64,000 nucleotides of DNA from an uncultured Pelagibacteraceae bacterium (lineage in GTDB: Bacteria > Pseudomonadota > Alphaproteobacteria > Pelagibacterales > Pelagibacteraceae). The stretch spans positions 62,001 through 126,000 of the forward strand of contig CACEWC010000001.1 of NCBI GenBank assembly GCA_902563075.1. Reading direction: 5' to 3'. A program made the translations under genes and the position numbers. Shown piece after piece: positions 1 through 10,425 of the stretch (positions are counted from its first letter, which is position 1; each line of letters begins with the position of its first letter). Below the pieces are notes generated by a model. The model was not told the origin of the DNA and ran no database searches. It was given only the letters and a program-made list of their open reading frames with translations.

Positions 1-1
1 A

Positions 2-169
2 GCTGGTCCAAGCAAAGCTGTTGGAATGCCAATCAAATTTTCAAAAAGCAAAACTGAAAAATCCAAAGGCGCACCAGACTTAGGTGAACATACAAGGGAA
101 ATAATGCAAAATTTTGGTTATAAAGATGATGAGATAGATGATTTTTATAACAAAAAAATAATTCTTTAA
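2..169 (+). CDS. C-terminal fragment of a CaiB/BaiF-type CoA-transferase (cut by window start)
   Basis: Open frame from base 2 reads AGPSKAVGMPIKFSKSKTEKSKGAPDLGEHTREIMQNFGYKDDEIDDFYNKKIIL*; 'G(A)P.LGEHT.EI....GY...EI' is the typical C-terminus of family III CoA-transferases. Confidence 0.7.
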   Translation, partial: AGPSKAVGMPIKFSKSKTEKSKGAPDLGEHTREIMQNFGYKDDEIDDFYNKKIIL

Positions 170-3069
170 TTTAAAGTTTCGAAAATCTTAAATAGTAATT
201 CTGAAACGTGCTTTCCTTTTTTTTCTGATAAATCAGATATTTGGTGTCTACAGCTTGTACCATTTGCAACTATAAAATCATTTTCGTCACTATTATTAAT
301 TGCAGGTATTAAAGATATATTAGCCATTTTTTTTGAAGTTTCATAAGTTTTACTATCATAACCAAAAGAACCTGCCATCCCACAACAACTAGAATCTATC
401 ATCTTATTATTTACATTTAGCTCAGATAAAAGATCTTTTAGTCCTTTCATTCTATCTTGAGATTTTTGATGACAATGTCCATGAATTAAAACATTTTGAC
501 TAAAACTATTTGAATTAACATTTTTATCTTTTTTAATTTGTTCTAAAATAAACTCCTCTAATAAATAAAATCTGTTTTTTATTTTATCTCTATTCTTTAT
601 GCCTTTAAGTGATTGATATTCGTCATTAAAAGTAAGCAAACAAGAAGGTTCAATACCTACAATAGGTAATTCGAAGTAGTTATTTTTTATAATGTAGTCA
701 TTAAATCTATTCAATTCTTCTGCAGCCTTATCCAATTGACCATACGATATGTAAGTTCTTCCACAACAGAGTGGTCTATCAAGTTTATCATTACCAAAAC
801 TTGGGATCACTGCTTGATAACCAAATTTATTTAATACTTTAATTGTATAGACCAAATTTTCATTTTCAAAATTGATATTGAATGTATCTGCAAATAAAAT
901 TACTTTATTTTCTGAAATTTCTTGATTGTTATAAATGTCTTTTAAAGCCTTCTGATTTTGGACTTCAGGCAGGCTCCTTTCAGTTGCAAAACCAAATTTT
1001 TTAATAATGTTTGAAATAACTGGAAAATTTTTAATCTTATTAAGTATTGGATTTATGATTTTATATAGCCAAATCAGTCTAGGCATATCAGAGATAATTT
1101 TATCTTTAATTCTCATACTAAATTTTTTGTAATAGTGTGAGAGAAATTCACTTTTCATCTTTGCCATATCTACAGACATCGGACATTCTCTTTGACAAGC
1201 TTTACAGCTCACACAAAGTTCCATTGTCTCATACATTTCTTTAGATGCAAAAGACCCCTCCGGTAATTGATTAGAAAGTGCGAGTCTTAATGTATTTGCT
1301 CTTCCTCTCACTAAATCTTTTTCTTCTTTCGTTACCCTATATGAAGGACACATCACCCCTGAATCTAATTTTCTGCATGCGCCGTTGTTATTACACATTT
1401 CAATTGCATCTGAAAATTGACCCCAATTAGACCAATCATAATGAGTACTTATATTCTCTGTTTGATAATCTGATTTATATCTCATCAACGATCTATCATT
1501 TGATTTAAAAGGTCTTACAATTTTACCTGGATTTAATAAATTTTTATTATCGAATGTATCCTTAATTTCTTCGAATGCATTCGTGATATTTTTTCCAAAC
1601 ATCATTTCGTGGAATTCTGATCTAACTATTCCATCTCCGTGTTCACCAGAATGAGAACCTTTATAATTCTTAACCATTTCAAAAGCTTCCTCAGATATTG
1701 ATTTCATATTTTTAATATCTTGGTCAGATTTCATATTCAAAACTGGTCTTACGTGAAGGGTTCCAACAGATGCATGAGCATAAAACATTCCGCTTGTATT
1801 ATATTTTTTAAATATTTCATTTAATCTTGCTGTGTATTCTGCCAAGTGATCTAAAGAAACTGCACAATCCTCTATAAATGCAACTGGCTTTTTATCTCCC
1901 TTCATCGACATCAAGATATTTAATCCAGCTTTTCTAATCTCAAAAACTTCTTTTTGTTTCGATAAGTCTGAAAAAAAAGAAAATTGGTTTTTCTTATTTT
2001 GATTAAGAACTAAATATTCAAGGTCTTTTATTTTTTTCTCATAAACATTTTGGTCTGTATCTATAAATTCAACCATCAAAACAGCTTCTGGATTACCTTT
2101 TATATATTTCTTTATACCACCTGCATACATTGGTATCTCTTTCGCTAGATTTAATAAATTCTGATCCATTAATTCAACGCAAGTTGGTTTTAATTTTACA
2201 ATTTCTTTTGTTAACTCCATGGCTTGATGAAAGTTATCAAAGTAACAAACACCTAAAATCTTATTTTTAGGAATTTCAGATAATTTTAATTTTATCTTAT
2301 TAAAAAGTGACAATGTTCCTTCAGAACCAACTAATAAATTTGATGAATTAAATCCATTTGGATCAATCAAATCGATATTATAACCACCAACTCTTCTTTG
2401 AGTGGTTGGCCAATTTTCATCAATATCCTTACTAACTTTTTGTCTTAAATTTAAAAATTTATCAATTATTTTATAAAAACGATCTTGGTTATTAGTCGTT
2501 GTAAGATAGTTTTTATTAATTTGATCGAAAGTATGTAACGAACCATCATCTAAAATTGCTTCAATAGCTAGTACGTTGTGAACCATATTTCCGTAATATA
2601 AAGATCTTGATCCACATGAATTATTTGCTGACATCCCTCCAATAGTTGCTCTACTACTTGTAGAAACATCTACAGGAAACCATAAACCATATGGCCTTAA
2701 AAATGAATTTAAATGATCTAATACAACACCAGGCTGAACCCATACATATTTTTCCTCTACGTTAAGCTCTAATATTTTATTTTGGTGTTTTGAGTAATCA
2801 AGAACTACACTTTCACCTACAGTTTGACCACATTGAGAACTTCCGCCACCTCTAGCTAGTAGAGGAATAGAATTCTTTTGAGAGTATTCCATTAAATTTA
2901 AAACATCATTTTTATCCTTTGGAAGAACTACACCTAGGGGCTTAATTTGATAAACTGATGCATCAGTGCTGTATCGGCCCCGAGAAAATTCATCAAATAA
3001 AGTTTTTCCATCAACTTTATTACTAATTTCTTTTCCTATTTTTTGTATTTGATCTGAACTAAACCGCAT
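166..3069 (-). CDS. FAD-binding oxidase / 4Fe-4S oxidoreductase fusion (GlcD-like domain plus GlcF-like domain, D-lactate/D-2-hydroxyacid dehydrogenase type)
   Basis: 967 aa ORF; N-terminal FAD_binding_4 pattern (PLLARGGGSSQCGQ, GGMSANNSCGSRSLYYG), 4Fe-4S motif CVSCKACQRECP, C-terminal CCG motifs (PLCCGRTY, SSCCGMAG). Confidence 0.88.
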   Translation of the reverse strand: MRFSSDQIQKIGKEISNKVDGKTLFDEFSRGRYSTDASVYQIKPLGVVLPKDKNDVLNLMEYSQKNSIPLLARGGGSSQCGQTVGESVVLDYSKHQNKILELNVEEKYVWVQPGVVLDHLNSFLRPYGLWFPVDVSTSSRATIGGMSANNSCGSRSLYYGNMVHNVLAIEAILDDGSLHTFDQINKNYLTTTNNQDRFYKIIDKFLNLRQKVSKDIDENWPTTQRRVGGYNIDLIDPNGFNSSNLLVGSEGTLSLFNKIKLKLSEIPKNKILGVCYFDNFHQAMELTKEIVKLKPTCVELMDQNLLNLAKEIPMYAGGIKKYIKGNPEAVLMVEFIDTDQNVYEKKIKDLEYLVLNQNKKNQFSFFSDLSKQKEVFEIRKAGLNILMSMKGDKKPVAFIEDCAVSLDHLAEYTARLNEIFKKYNTSGMFYAHASVGTLHVRPVLNMKSDQDIKNMKSISEEAFEMVKNYKGSHSGEHGDGIVRSEFHEMMFGKNITNAFEEIKDTFDNKNLLNPGKIVRPFKSNDRSLMRYKSDYQTENISTHYDWSNWGQFSDAIEMCNNNGACRKLDSGVMCPSYRVTKEEKDLVRGRANTLRLALSNQLPEGSFASKEMYETMELCVSCKACQRECPMSVDMAKMKSEFLSHYYKKFSMRIKDKIISDMPRLIWLYKIINPILNKIKNFPVISNIIKKFGFATERSLPEVQNQKALKDIYNNQEISENKVILFADTFNINFENENLVYTIKVLNKFGYQAVIPSFGNDKLDRPLCCGRTYISYGQLDKAAEELNRFNDYIIKNNYFELPIVGIEPSCLLTFNDEYQSLKGIKNRDKIKNRFYLLEEFILEQIKKDKNVNSNSFSQNVLIHGHCHQKSQDRMKGLKDLLSELNVNNKMIDSSCCGMAGSFGYDSKTYETSKKMANISLIPAINNSDENDFIVANGTSCRHQISDLSEKKGKHVSELLFKIFETLN

Positions 3070-3086
3070 AAAACTTAATTAAAGGT

Positions 3087-4241
3087 TTATTTATTTTTGT
3101 AAACTAGTTTACCGAACTTTTTTAACGCGGTTTCTGAAATTTCTAATCCTAAACCTGGATTTTCATTTAGATGTATCCAACCATTACTCATTTTATGGTG
3201 ATTTTCAAATAATTGAGCTTGTAAAGGATCTCTTTCATCATCAAATGACTCGACTATTCTTCCTGATGGTGACGACGCAACTAAAGGAGCATGAATATAA
3301 CAATCATGATGTGGTGCTATATCCAAATGATTTAATTCACATAAAGCAGATAGTTTTTTACCATTAGTAAAACCACCAAACATTGTGCAATCAAATTGTA
3401 AAATTTGAATTGCATTTTCTTCCACCATGGATCTACATCCATAAATCGTAATTTCACTTTCTCCACCTGATAAAGGAATTTTTGTTTGTTGAGATAAAAG
3501 TTTTAAATTTCTTCTATCATCTTCCCATCTCACAGGCTCTTCTATCCAAGTTGGATTAAATCTCTCAAATTCTTTCACTCCCTCAATAGCCGTTTTTAGG
3601 TCCCATGCTCTATTAACATCAATCATTAGATCTTTATCGTCACCAATTTCTTGTCGAATCATTTCTAATCTTCTGGCATCTTCTTTTATACTTAATCCAC
3701 CTACTTTAACTTTAAAGCTTTGATGGCCAATTTTAATTAATTTTTGTAATTCTTCTCTAAGTTCTTTTTCATTTTTACCATCTCTATAATAAGCACATGT
3801 TACATATACAGGAATTTTATTTCTGTAACCTCCAAACAATTTGTATAGTGGAATTTTTGAGGCTTTACCTATCAAATCCCAGCATGCAATATCTAAAGCA
3901 GCAGAAATTCTAATCAAAGCTTCTCTACTCCAACCTTTTTCATTGCTTTGTCGTGTATCAGTTAATCTAAAAATTTTTTCATACAATTTCTCTGGACAAA
4001 AAGGATCTTCCCCAACTATTAAATCATGTAAACCATTAGAGAAAGGTTTGATAATTGGTTTGATATCCGTATAACTTGTCGCCATACCAAAACCAGAATT
4101 ACCATCTTTAGTTTTAATCTTAATCAATAATTCATTTGCTGTTGGAACTATGAAATGGCTTACCCAGTGAGGATTAACTTCATCAGGATTATTCAAAACA
4201 TAAACCTCCAAAGTCTCGATTGAATTACTACCATTTGTCAT
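3087..4241 (-). CDS. Mandelate racemase/muconate lactonizing enzyme family protein (enolase superfamily)
   Basis: 384 aa ORF with KVKVGG (KxK), MIDVNRAWD, WIEEPV, GGESE and APHHD motifs of the MR subgroup. Confidence 0.85.
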   Translation of the reverse strand: MTNGSNSIETLEVYVLNNPDEVNPHWVSHFIVPTANELLIKIKTKDGNSGFGMATSYTDIKPIIKPFSNGLHDLIVGEDPFCPEKLYEKIFRLTDTRQSNEKGWSREALIRISAALDIACWDLIGKASKIPLYKLFGGYRNKIPVYVTCAYYRDGKNEKELREELQKLIKIGHQSFKVKVGGLSIKEDARRLEMIRQEIGDDKDLMIDVNRAWDLKTAIEGVKEFERFNPTWIEEPVRWEDDRRNLKLLSQQTKIPLSGGESEITIYGCRSMVEENAIQILQFDCTMFGGFTNGKKLSALCELNHLDIAPHHDCYIHAPLVASSPSGRIVESFDDERDPLQAQLFENHHKMSNGWIHLNENPGLGLEISETALKKFGKLVYKNK

Positions 4242-4286
4242 ATATTATAAGTTTGATTATATAATTTCTTTAGCATATACAGCAGT

Positions 4287-5459
4287 ATGGCAATTTCAAA
4301 CAATATAAGACCAGGTCGACATTTTTTACAAATACCAGGTCCAACTAACGTTCCTGATAGAGTTTTAAGAGCAATGGATTATCCAACAATAGACCATAGA
4401 GGTCCAGATTTTGCAGAACTTGGTTTAAGAGTTTTAGATAGAATAAAGTTAATTTTTAAAACTTCAGAACCTGTAATAATATTTCCTGCTTCAGGCACAG
4501 GCGCTTGGGAAGCTGCAATTGTAAATACTTTAAGTGCAGGTGATAAAATTTTAATGTTTGAAACAGGACACTTTTCTACACTTTGGTATGATATTGCAGA
4601 AAAATTTAAATTAGAGATTGACTTTGTTAAAGGTGATTGGAGAACAGGTGTTGATCCAAATATTGTTGAGCAAAAATTGAAGGAAGATAAAGAGAAAAAA
4701 ATTAAAGCAGTCTGTGCAGTTCATAACGAAACATCTACAGGAGTTACAAGTAGAATTGCAAAAATTAGAAAAGCGATGGACAACGCAGAACATCCTGCAT
4801 TACTATTTGTTGACACAATTTCCTCACTTGGATCTATAGATTATAGACACGAAGAATGGAAAGTTGATGTTACAGTTGGTGGATCTCAAAAAGGATTATT
4901 ATTACCTCCAGGACTTTCATTTAATGCAATAAGCTCAAAAGCGTTAAAAGCTTATGAAGTTTCTGATTTACCAAAATCATATTGGGATTGGAAACCAATG
5001 CTAGAAAATAATAAAAAAGGTTATTTTCCATATACACCAGCAACAAATTTATTGTATGGATTAGATGAAGCAATTAACATGTTGACTGAAGAAGGTTTAG
5101 AAAATGTATTTACTAGACATAAAAGATTTGCAGAAGCTACTAGAGTTGCCGTAAAAGCTTGGGGTTTAGAAATACTTTGTAAAAATCCAGAAGAATATTC
5201 AGACTCACTAACAGCAGTAATGGTTCCAGATGGACATGATGCGGACTCATTAAGAAAAATAATTTTAGATCATTACAACATGTCTTTAGGCACGGGTTTA
5301 GCAAAAGTTGCAGGTAAAATTTTTAGAATTGGACATTTAGGAGATTTTAACGAATTGATGTTAGCTGGAACTTTAGCTGGTGTTGAAATGGGATTAATGA
5401 AATCCAAAATTCCCTATAAAAAAGGTGGAATACTTAAAGCACTTGACTATCTTTGTTAA
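4287..5459 (+). CDS. Class-V aminotransferase, serine--glyoxylate / alanine--glyoxylate aminotransferase type
   Basis: 390 aa ORF: PGPTNVPDRVLRAMDYPTIDHRGPDF start, SGTGAWEAA, VDTISSLGS, GGSQKGLLLPPG (PLP lysine region). Confidence 0.88.
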   Translation: MAISNNIRPGRHFLQIPGPTNVPDRVLRAMDYPTIDHRGPDFAELGLRVLDRIKLIFKTSEPVIIFPASGTGAWEAAIVNTLSAGDKILMFETGHFSTLWYDIAEKFKLEIDFVKGDWRTGVDPNIVEQKLKEDKEKKIKAVCAVHNETSTGVTSRIAKIRKAMDNAEHPALLFVDTISSLGSIDYRHEEWKVDVTVGGSQKGLLLPPGLSFNAISSKALKAYEVSDLPKSYWDWKPMLENNKKGYFPYTPATNLLYGLDEAINMLTEEGLENVFTRHKRFAEATRVAVKAWGLEILCKNPEEYSDSLTAVMVPDGHDADSLRKIILDHYNMSLGTGLAKVAGKIFRIGHLGDFNELMLAGTLAGVEMGLMKSKIPYKKGGILKALDYLC

Positions 5460-5518
5460 CTTTCAAAAGATTTATTAATAAAATAATTTTTAAGCCAGTT
5501 TTTCAATAGTAATAGAAC

Positions 5519-5546
5519 TTGACGTTATTTTTCCAAAAGATATAAA
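5519..5546 (+). promoter_or_regulatory. Predicted sigma70-type promoter for the tRNA-Val/tRNA-Asp pair
   Basis: TTGACG (5519-5524), 16-nt spacer, TATAAA (5541-5546), about 18 nt upstream of the tRNA-Val 5' end. Confidence 0.6.
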
Positions 5547-5564
5547 TCACTCTGTTTTGGTTTA

Positions 5565-5640
5565 GGGCGGTTAGCTCAGTTGGTAGAGCATCTCGTTTAC
5601 ACCGAGGGGGTCAAAGGTTCGAGTCCTTTACTGCCCACCA
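5565..5640 (+). tRNA. tRNA-Val (anticodon TAC), CCA encoded
   Basis: gggcggttagctcagttggtagagc...cgtttacaccgag...ggttcgagtccttt-actgccc-a-cca; 7-bp acceptor, D-arm, anticodon and T-arm all readable. Confidence 0.95.
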
Positions 5641-5654
5641 AAAGAATCAAAAGT

Positions 5655-5731
5655 GGGGGTGTAGCTCAGTTGGTTAGAGCGATCGCCTGTCACGCGATAG
5701 GTCGAGGGTTCGAGTCCCTTCACTCCCGCCA
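5655..5731 (+). tRNA. tRNA-Asp (anticodon GTC), CCA encoded
   Basis: gggggtgtagctcagttggttagagc...cgcctgtcacgcg...gggttcgagtcccttcactcccgcca; acceptor gggggtg pairs with cactccc (one G-U). Confidence 0.95.
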
Positions 5732-5836
5732 CTTTGCAAGTTTACCACTGATAATCACTATCAAATACGCTGTATATTTTGAATAATGTGACCTAACACC
5801 ACTTCATCTAGCTATAAAAAATGATATATATTCCAC

Positions 5837-6205
5837 ATGACTGCGGAATTTTTAAAGGATTATTTACCTATAATATTGTTCCTAATTATTGCATTAGGAT
5901 TGAGCTGTGCATTTATAGTAATTAATTTTATTCTATCTCCAAAAAATCCAGATCCAGAAAAGTTATCAGCTTATGAATGTGGATTTGAACCATTTCAGGA
6001 CTCTAGAATGGAATTTGATGTTCGTTTTTATTTGGTTGCTATACTTTTTATAATTTTTGACCTTGAAATAGCATTTTTATTTCCGTGGGCAATTTCTTTA
6101 GGAAATATTGGAATTTTAGGTTTTACCTCAATGATGATTTTTTTATTCATACTTACTATCGGATTTATTTATGAATGGAAAAAAGGTGCTTTAGACTGGG
6201 AATAA
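5837..6205 (+). CDS. nuoA: NADH-quinone oxidoreductase subunit A
   Basis: 122 aa; [41 protein letters not shown] signature. Confidence 0.96.
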   Translation: MTAEFLKDYLPIILFLIIALGLSCAFIVINFILSPKNPDPEKLSAYECGFEPFQDSRMEFDVRFYLVAILFIIFDLEIAFLFPWAISLGNIGILGFTSMMIFLFILTIGFIYEWKKGALDWE

Positions 6206-6217
6206 AATTTTTTTTAA

Positions 6218-6733
6218 ATGAATAATAAGTTAGATCAAGTTCCGGAAGAGTTTAAACAACTTGCTGAAGATTTTAGTAAGAATGGTTTTATCACTACATC
6301 ATTAGACAATTTAATAAACTGGTCAAGGTCGGGATCATTACACTGGATGACTTTTGGCCTTGCTTGTTGTGCAGTTGAAATGATGCAAACTGCAATGCCC
6401 AGATACGATTTAGAAAGATTTGGCGCTGCACCTCGTGGGTCACCAAGACAATCTGATGTAATGATTGTTGCTGGTACTTTAACTAACAAAATGGCACCGG
6501 CTCTTAGAAAAGTCTACGATCAAATGCCTGAGCCAAGATATGTTATATCAATGGGAAGTTGTGCTAATGGTGGTGGATATTATCACTACTCTTATTCTGT
6601 TGTAAGAGGTTGTGATCGTATTGTTCCAGTTGACATTTATGTCCCTGGATGCCCTCCTTCTGCAGAGGCTTTATTATATGGAATTATGCAATTACAAAAA
6701 AAAATAAGAAATAAAGGATCTATTAGTAGATAA
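6218..6733 (+). CDS. nuoB: NADH-quinone oxidoreductase subunit B
   Basis: [82 protein letters not shown]. Confidence 0.97.
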   Translation: MNNKLDQVPEEFKQLAEDFSKNGFITTSLDNLINWSRSGSLHWMTFGLACCAVEMMQTAMPRYDLERFGAAPRGSPRQSDVMIVAGTLTNKMAPALRKVYDQMPEPRYVISMGSCANGGGYYHYSYSVVRGCDRIVPVDIYVPGCPPSAEALLYGIMQLQKKIRNKGSISR

Positions 6734-6734
6734 T

Positions 6735-7340
6735 ATGAATAACTTGATTGATTTGGAAAAAAAGATTAATTCAGAGCTTGGCACCAAAATAAATTCTTCT
6801 GAAATCAAACATAATCAAATTTATATTGAGATAGATAGTGAAGATTTAATTGATGTAGTTTTATTTGTTAAAACTAATAAAGATACAAAATTTAGACAAC
6901 TTATAGACATTACAGTTGTTGATTATCCTGAAAGGTCCAAAAGATTTAAAATTGTATATTTATTTTTAAGTCATGAGTTTAATCAGAGAATGATCTTAAG
7001 TTACGATATAAGTGAAAATGAAGTTATTGCATCATTAACACCAATTTTTCCATCTGCTAACTGGATGGAAAGAGAAGTTTTTGACATGTATGGAGTGAGT
7101 TTCAAAGATCATCCTGACTTAAGGAGAATTTTAACAGATTATGGTTTTGAGGGTCATCCATTAAGAAAAGATTTTCCTTTAACTGGTCATACTGAAGTTA
7201 GATACAGCGAGGATCAAAAAAAAGTAGTAAATGAACCTGTAAAACTGGAACAAAATTATAGAAACTTTGATTATGAAAGTCCGTGGGAGGGCACAAAATA
7301 TATTAAAGAATTAACTGATAATAATGACAAAAAAAATTAA
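6735..7340 (+). CDS. nuoC: NADH-quinone oxidoreductase subunit C
   Basis: [42 protein letters not shown] signature. Confidence 0.96.
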   Translation: MNNLIDLEKKINSELGTKINSSEIKHNQIYIEIDSEDLIDVVLFVKTNKDTKFRQLIDITVVDYPERSKRFKIVYLFLSHEFNQRMILSYDISENEVIASLTPIFPSANWMEREVFDMYGVSFKDHPDLRRILTDYGFEGHPLRKDFPLTGHTEVRYSEDQKKVVNEPVKLEQNYRNFDYESPWEGTKYIKELTDNNDKKN

Positions 7341-8499
7341 AAACCTAAACTTAAATTTTGGACCTCAACATCCAGCAGCTCATGGAGTTCTTAGACTTAT
7401 ATTAGAATTAGATGGTGAAGTTGTTGAAAAAGCAGATCCACATATTGGCTTACTACATCGTGGCACTGAAAAATTAATAGAAAATAAAACTTATATGCAA
7501 GCAGTTCCATATTTTGATCGATTAGATTATGTAGCTCCGATGAACCAGGAACATGCTTTTGCTTTAGCTGTTGAAAAAATTTTAGATATTGATGTTCCAA
7601 TTAGAGCCCAATTTATAAGAGTGATGTTTTGTGAAATTGGAAGGATTTTAAGTCATATTTTAAATGTTACAACACAAGCATTAGATGTTGGAGCTTTGAC
7701 ACCATCTTTATGGGGTTTTGAAGAAAGAGAGACTTTAATGACTTTTTATGAAAGAGCATCTGGATCAAGATTACATGCAAATTATTTTAGAGCAGGTGGT
7801 GTGCATCAAGATTTACCAGCAGGTTTAGAGACAGATATTGCAAAATTTTGCGAAACTTTTCCAAAAATAATTAATGATTTAGAAAACTTATTGACTGACA
7901 ATAGAATATTCAAGCAAAGAAATGTTGATATTGGTGTTGTTACAAAAGAAGACGCCCTAGATTACTCTTTTAGTGGTGTTATGATTAGAGGATCTGGTGT
8001 TCCATGGGATTTAAGGAAATCACAACCCTACGATTGTTATAACCAACTAGAATTTAAAATTCCTGTAGGAAAAAATGGAGATTGTTACGATAGATATTTG
8101 TGCAGGATTGAGGAAATGAAAGAAAGTGTCAAAATAATTAAACAATGTTTATCAAAAATGGAAAAAGGTCCAATCAAAACTTTTGATGGAAAAATAACAC
8201 CTCCATCAAAAAAAGATATCAAACAATCGATGGAAGCTTTGATACATCACTTTAAATTATTTACTGAAGGATATCGTGTACCTGAAGATGAAATTTATAC
8301 TGCGGTTGAAGCACCTAAAGGAGAATTTGGAGTTTATTTAATTTCAGATGGATCAAGCAAACCTTACAAGTGTAAAATTCGAGCACCTGGATTTTCACAT
8401 TTACAATCAATGGATTATTTAATTAAAGGACATATGTTGGCTGATGTTCCTGCGGTACTCGGTTCTCTAGATATAGTTTTTGGTGAGGTTGATAGATGA
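7324..8499 (+). CDS. nuoD: NADH-quinone oxidoreductase subunit D
   Basis: [36 protein letters not shown]; overlaps nuoC by 17 bp. Confidence 0.97.
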   Translation: MTKKIKNLNLNFGPQHPAAHGVLRLILELDGEVVEKADPHIGLLHRGTEKLIENKTYMQAVPYFDRLDYVAPMNQEHAFALAVEKILDIDVPIRAQFIRVMFCEIGRILSHILNVTTQALDVGALTPSLWGFEERETLMTFYERASGSRLHANYFRAGGVHQDLPAGLETDIAKFCETFPKIINDLENLLTDNRIFKQRNVDIGVVTKEDALDYSFSGVMIRGSGVPWDLRKSQPYDCYNQLEFKIPVGKNGDCYDRYLCRIEEMKESVKIIKQCLSKMEKGPIKTFDGKITPPSKKDIKQSMEALIHHFKLFTEGYRVPEDEIYTAVEAPKGEFGVYLISDGSSKPYKCKIRAPGFSHLQSMDYLIKGHMLADVPAVLGSLDIVFGEVDR

Positions 8500-9104
8500 G
8501 TTTAAAGAGACCAGCCAAAGATCAACCAGAGAGTTTTGAATTTAATTCATCTTCTTTAGAGGCAGCAAATAAAATTATTTCAAAATATCCTAAAGGAAAA
8601 CAACAAAGTGCCGTCATGGCATTATTATATATAGCTCAAAAACAAAATGATAATTGGATACCTTTAGTTGCAATGAAATATATAGCGAAACTTCTAGATA
8701 TGCCTTACATAAAAGTTTATGAAGTAGCGACTTTTTATAGTATGTTCAACTTATCACCAGTTGGAAAATATTTCATTCAAGTTTGTACTACAACACCTTG
8801 TATGATAAGGGGAGCCGGTAAATTAGTTGAGGCCTGCAAAGAAAAAATTTCCGAAAATGGATCTGAATTATTACCAGATAAAAATTGTTCATGGATGGAA
8901 GTAGAGTGCTTAGGTGCTTGCGTCACTGCTCCAATGATGCAAATTAATGATGATTATTATGAAGATTTAGACAAAGAAAAAACTTTAGAAATTTTAGATA
9001 AAATTTTAAAAGATGAAATACCAAAACCAGGTTCCTACAGAGGACGCATAAATAATGAACCAGAAAATGGTAGAAAAACATTAATGGAGTTAAAAAATGC
9101 TTAA
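8496..9104 (+). CDS. nuoE: NADH-quinone oxidoreductase subunit E
   Basis: 2Fe-2S thioredoxin-like pattern: [12 protein letters not shown]...[17 protein letters not shown]. Confidence 0.95.
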   Translation: MSLKRPAKDQPESFEFNSSSLEAANKIISKYPKGKQQSAVMALLYIAQKQNDNWIPLVAMKYIAKLLDMPYIKVYEVATFYSMFNLSPVGKYFIQVCTTTPCMIRGAGKLVEACKEKISENGSELLPDKNCSWMEVECLGACVTAPMMQINDDYYEDLDKEKTLEILDKILKDEIPKPGSYRGRINNEPENGRKTLMELKNA

Positions 9105-10425
9105 GGATCAAGATAGAATTTTCCAAAATTTATATAACGATTTAGGTTCAGATTTAACTTCAGCTCAAAAAAGAGGTGATTGGGTAAATACAAAAGAAAT
9201 TACTGAAAAAGGTAGAGACTGGATCATAAATGAAATTAAAGACTCTCAATTAAGAGGAAGAGGGGGAGCAGGTTTTCCTACAGGTCTTAAGTGGTCTTTT
9301 GCACCAAAAGAAGTCGGATCTAGACCTCACTACCTTGTTATTAATGGTGATGAGTCAGAGCCAGGCACCTGTAAAGATAGAGATATCTTGAGGTTTGAAC
9401 CACATAAACTCATTGAGGGTTGTTTAATAGCTTCATATGCAATTCAAGCACATGTTTGTTATATTTATATAAGAGGCGAGTATTTTGTAGATGGGCAAAA
9501 ACTTCAAGCCGCAATTGACGAAGCTTATGAAAAAAAATTAATTGGAAAAAATGCGGCTGGAACTGGATGGGATTTAGATATTTATATACATTACGGTGCA
9601 GGAGCTTACATCTGTGGAGAAGAGACAGCATTACTCGAGAGCATTGAAGGTAACAAAGGTCAGCCAAGATTAAAACCACCTTTCCCAGCATTAATTGGTT
9701 TATATGGATGTCCAACAATAATTAACAATGTTGAGACCATAGCTGTAGTTCCAACAATTCTAAGAAGAGGTGGTAAATGGTTTGCTTCCTTGGGTAGAGA
9801 AAAAAATACTGGTACTAAAATATTTTGTATTTCTGGAAATGTAAATAATCCATGTAATGTTGAGGAGGAAATGAACATACCTTTGAAAGAGTTAATAGAA
9901 GTTCATGCAGGAGGTGTAATAGGCGGTTGGGACAATCTACAAGCTGTAATACCTGGAGGATCTTCAATGCCACTTATTCCCAAAGAAAAGTGTGAAACAC
10001 TAACAATGGATTTTGATTCTTTAGTTGCCGAAAAAAGCGGGCTAGGTACAGCAGGAGTAGTCGTAATAAATAAAGATCAAGACATAATTAAATGTATGGC
10101 AAGAATAGCTAGATTCTATAAGCATGAAAGCTGTGGTCAATGTACACCTTGTAGAGAGGGTTCAGGGTGGATGTGGAGAATGCTTGAGAGAATGGCTAAA
10201 GGAGAGGCTTCAAAAGATGAAATTGAAATGCTAGGTGATGTGACTAAACAAATTGAAGGTCATACAATATGTGCATTTGGTGAGGGATCATCTTGGCCTG
10301 TTCAAGGTTTGTTAAGACATTTTAAAGATGAAATTAAAAAAAGAAATAATTTTGATCCAGTTGTAAAAGAAACTCAGAATATTCCTTATTTGGTGGATCA
10401 GCACTTGTTAGATAAGAATGCTTAA
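9097..10425 (+). CDS. nuoF: NADH-quinone oxidoreductase subunit F
   Basis: [46 protein letters not shown]. Confidence 0.97.
   Translation: MLKDQDRIFQNLYNDLGSDLTSAQKRGDWVNTKEITEKGRDWIINEIKDSQLRGRGGAGFPTGLKWSFAPKEVGSRPHYLVINGDESEPGTCKDRDILRFEPHKLIEGCLIASYAIQAHVCYIYIRGEYFVDGQKLQAAIDEAYEKKLIGKNAAGTGWDLDIYIHYGAGAYICGEETALLESIEGNKGQPRLKPPFPALIGLYGCPTIINNVETIAVVPTILRRGGKWFASLGREKNTGTKIFCISGNVNNPCNVEEEMNIPLKELIEVHAGGVIGGWDNLQAVIPGGSSMPLIPKEKCETLTMDFDSLVAEKSGLGTAGVVVINKDQDIIKCMARIARFYKHESCGQCTPCREGSGWMWRMLERMAKGEASKDEIEMLGDVTKQIEGHTICAFGEGSSWPVQGLLRHFKDEIKKRNNFDPVVKETQNIPYLVDQHLLDKNA

Noticed and set aside
5580-5786. 68-aa plus-strand ORF over the tRNA pair
   Set aside because: It is a read-through of tRNA-Val and tRNA-Asp sequence; both tRNAs fold fully, so the ORF is an artefact.
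5732-5836. Possible small RNA or terminator between tRNA-Asp and nuoA
   Set aside because: No convincing GC stem followed by a T-run; AT-rich spacer only.
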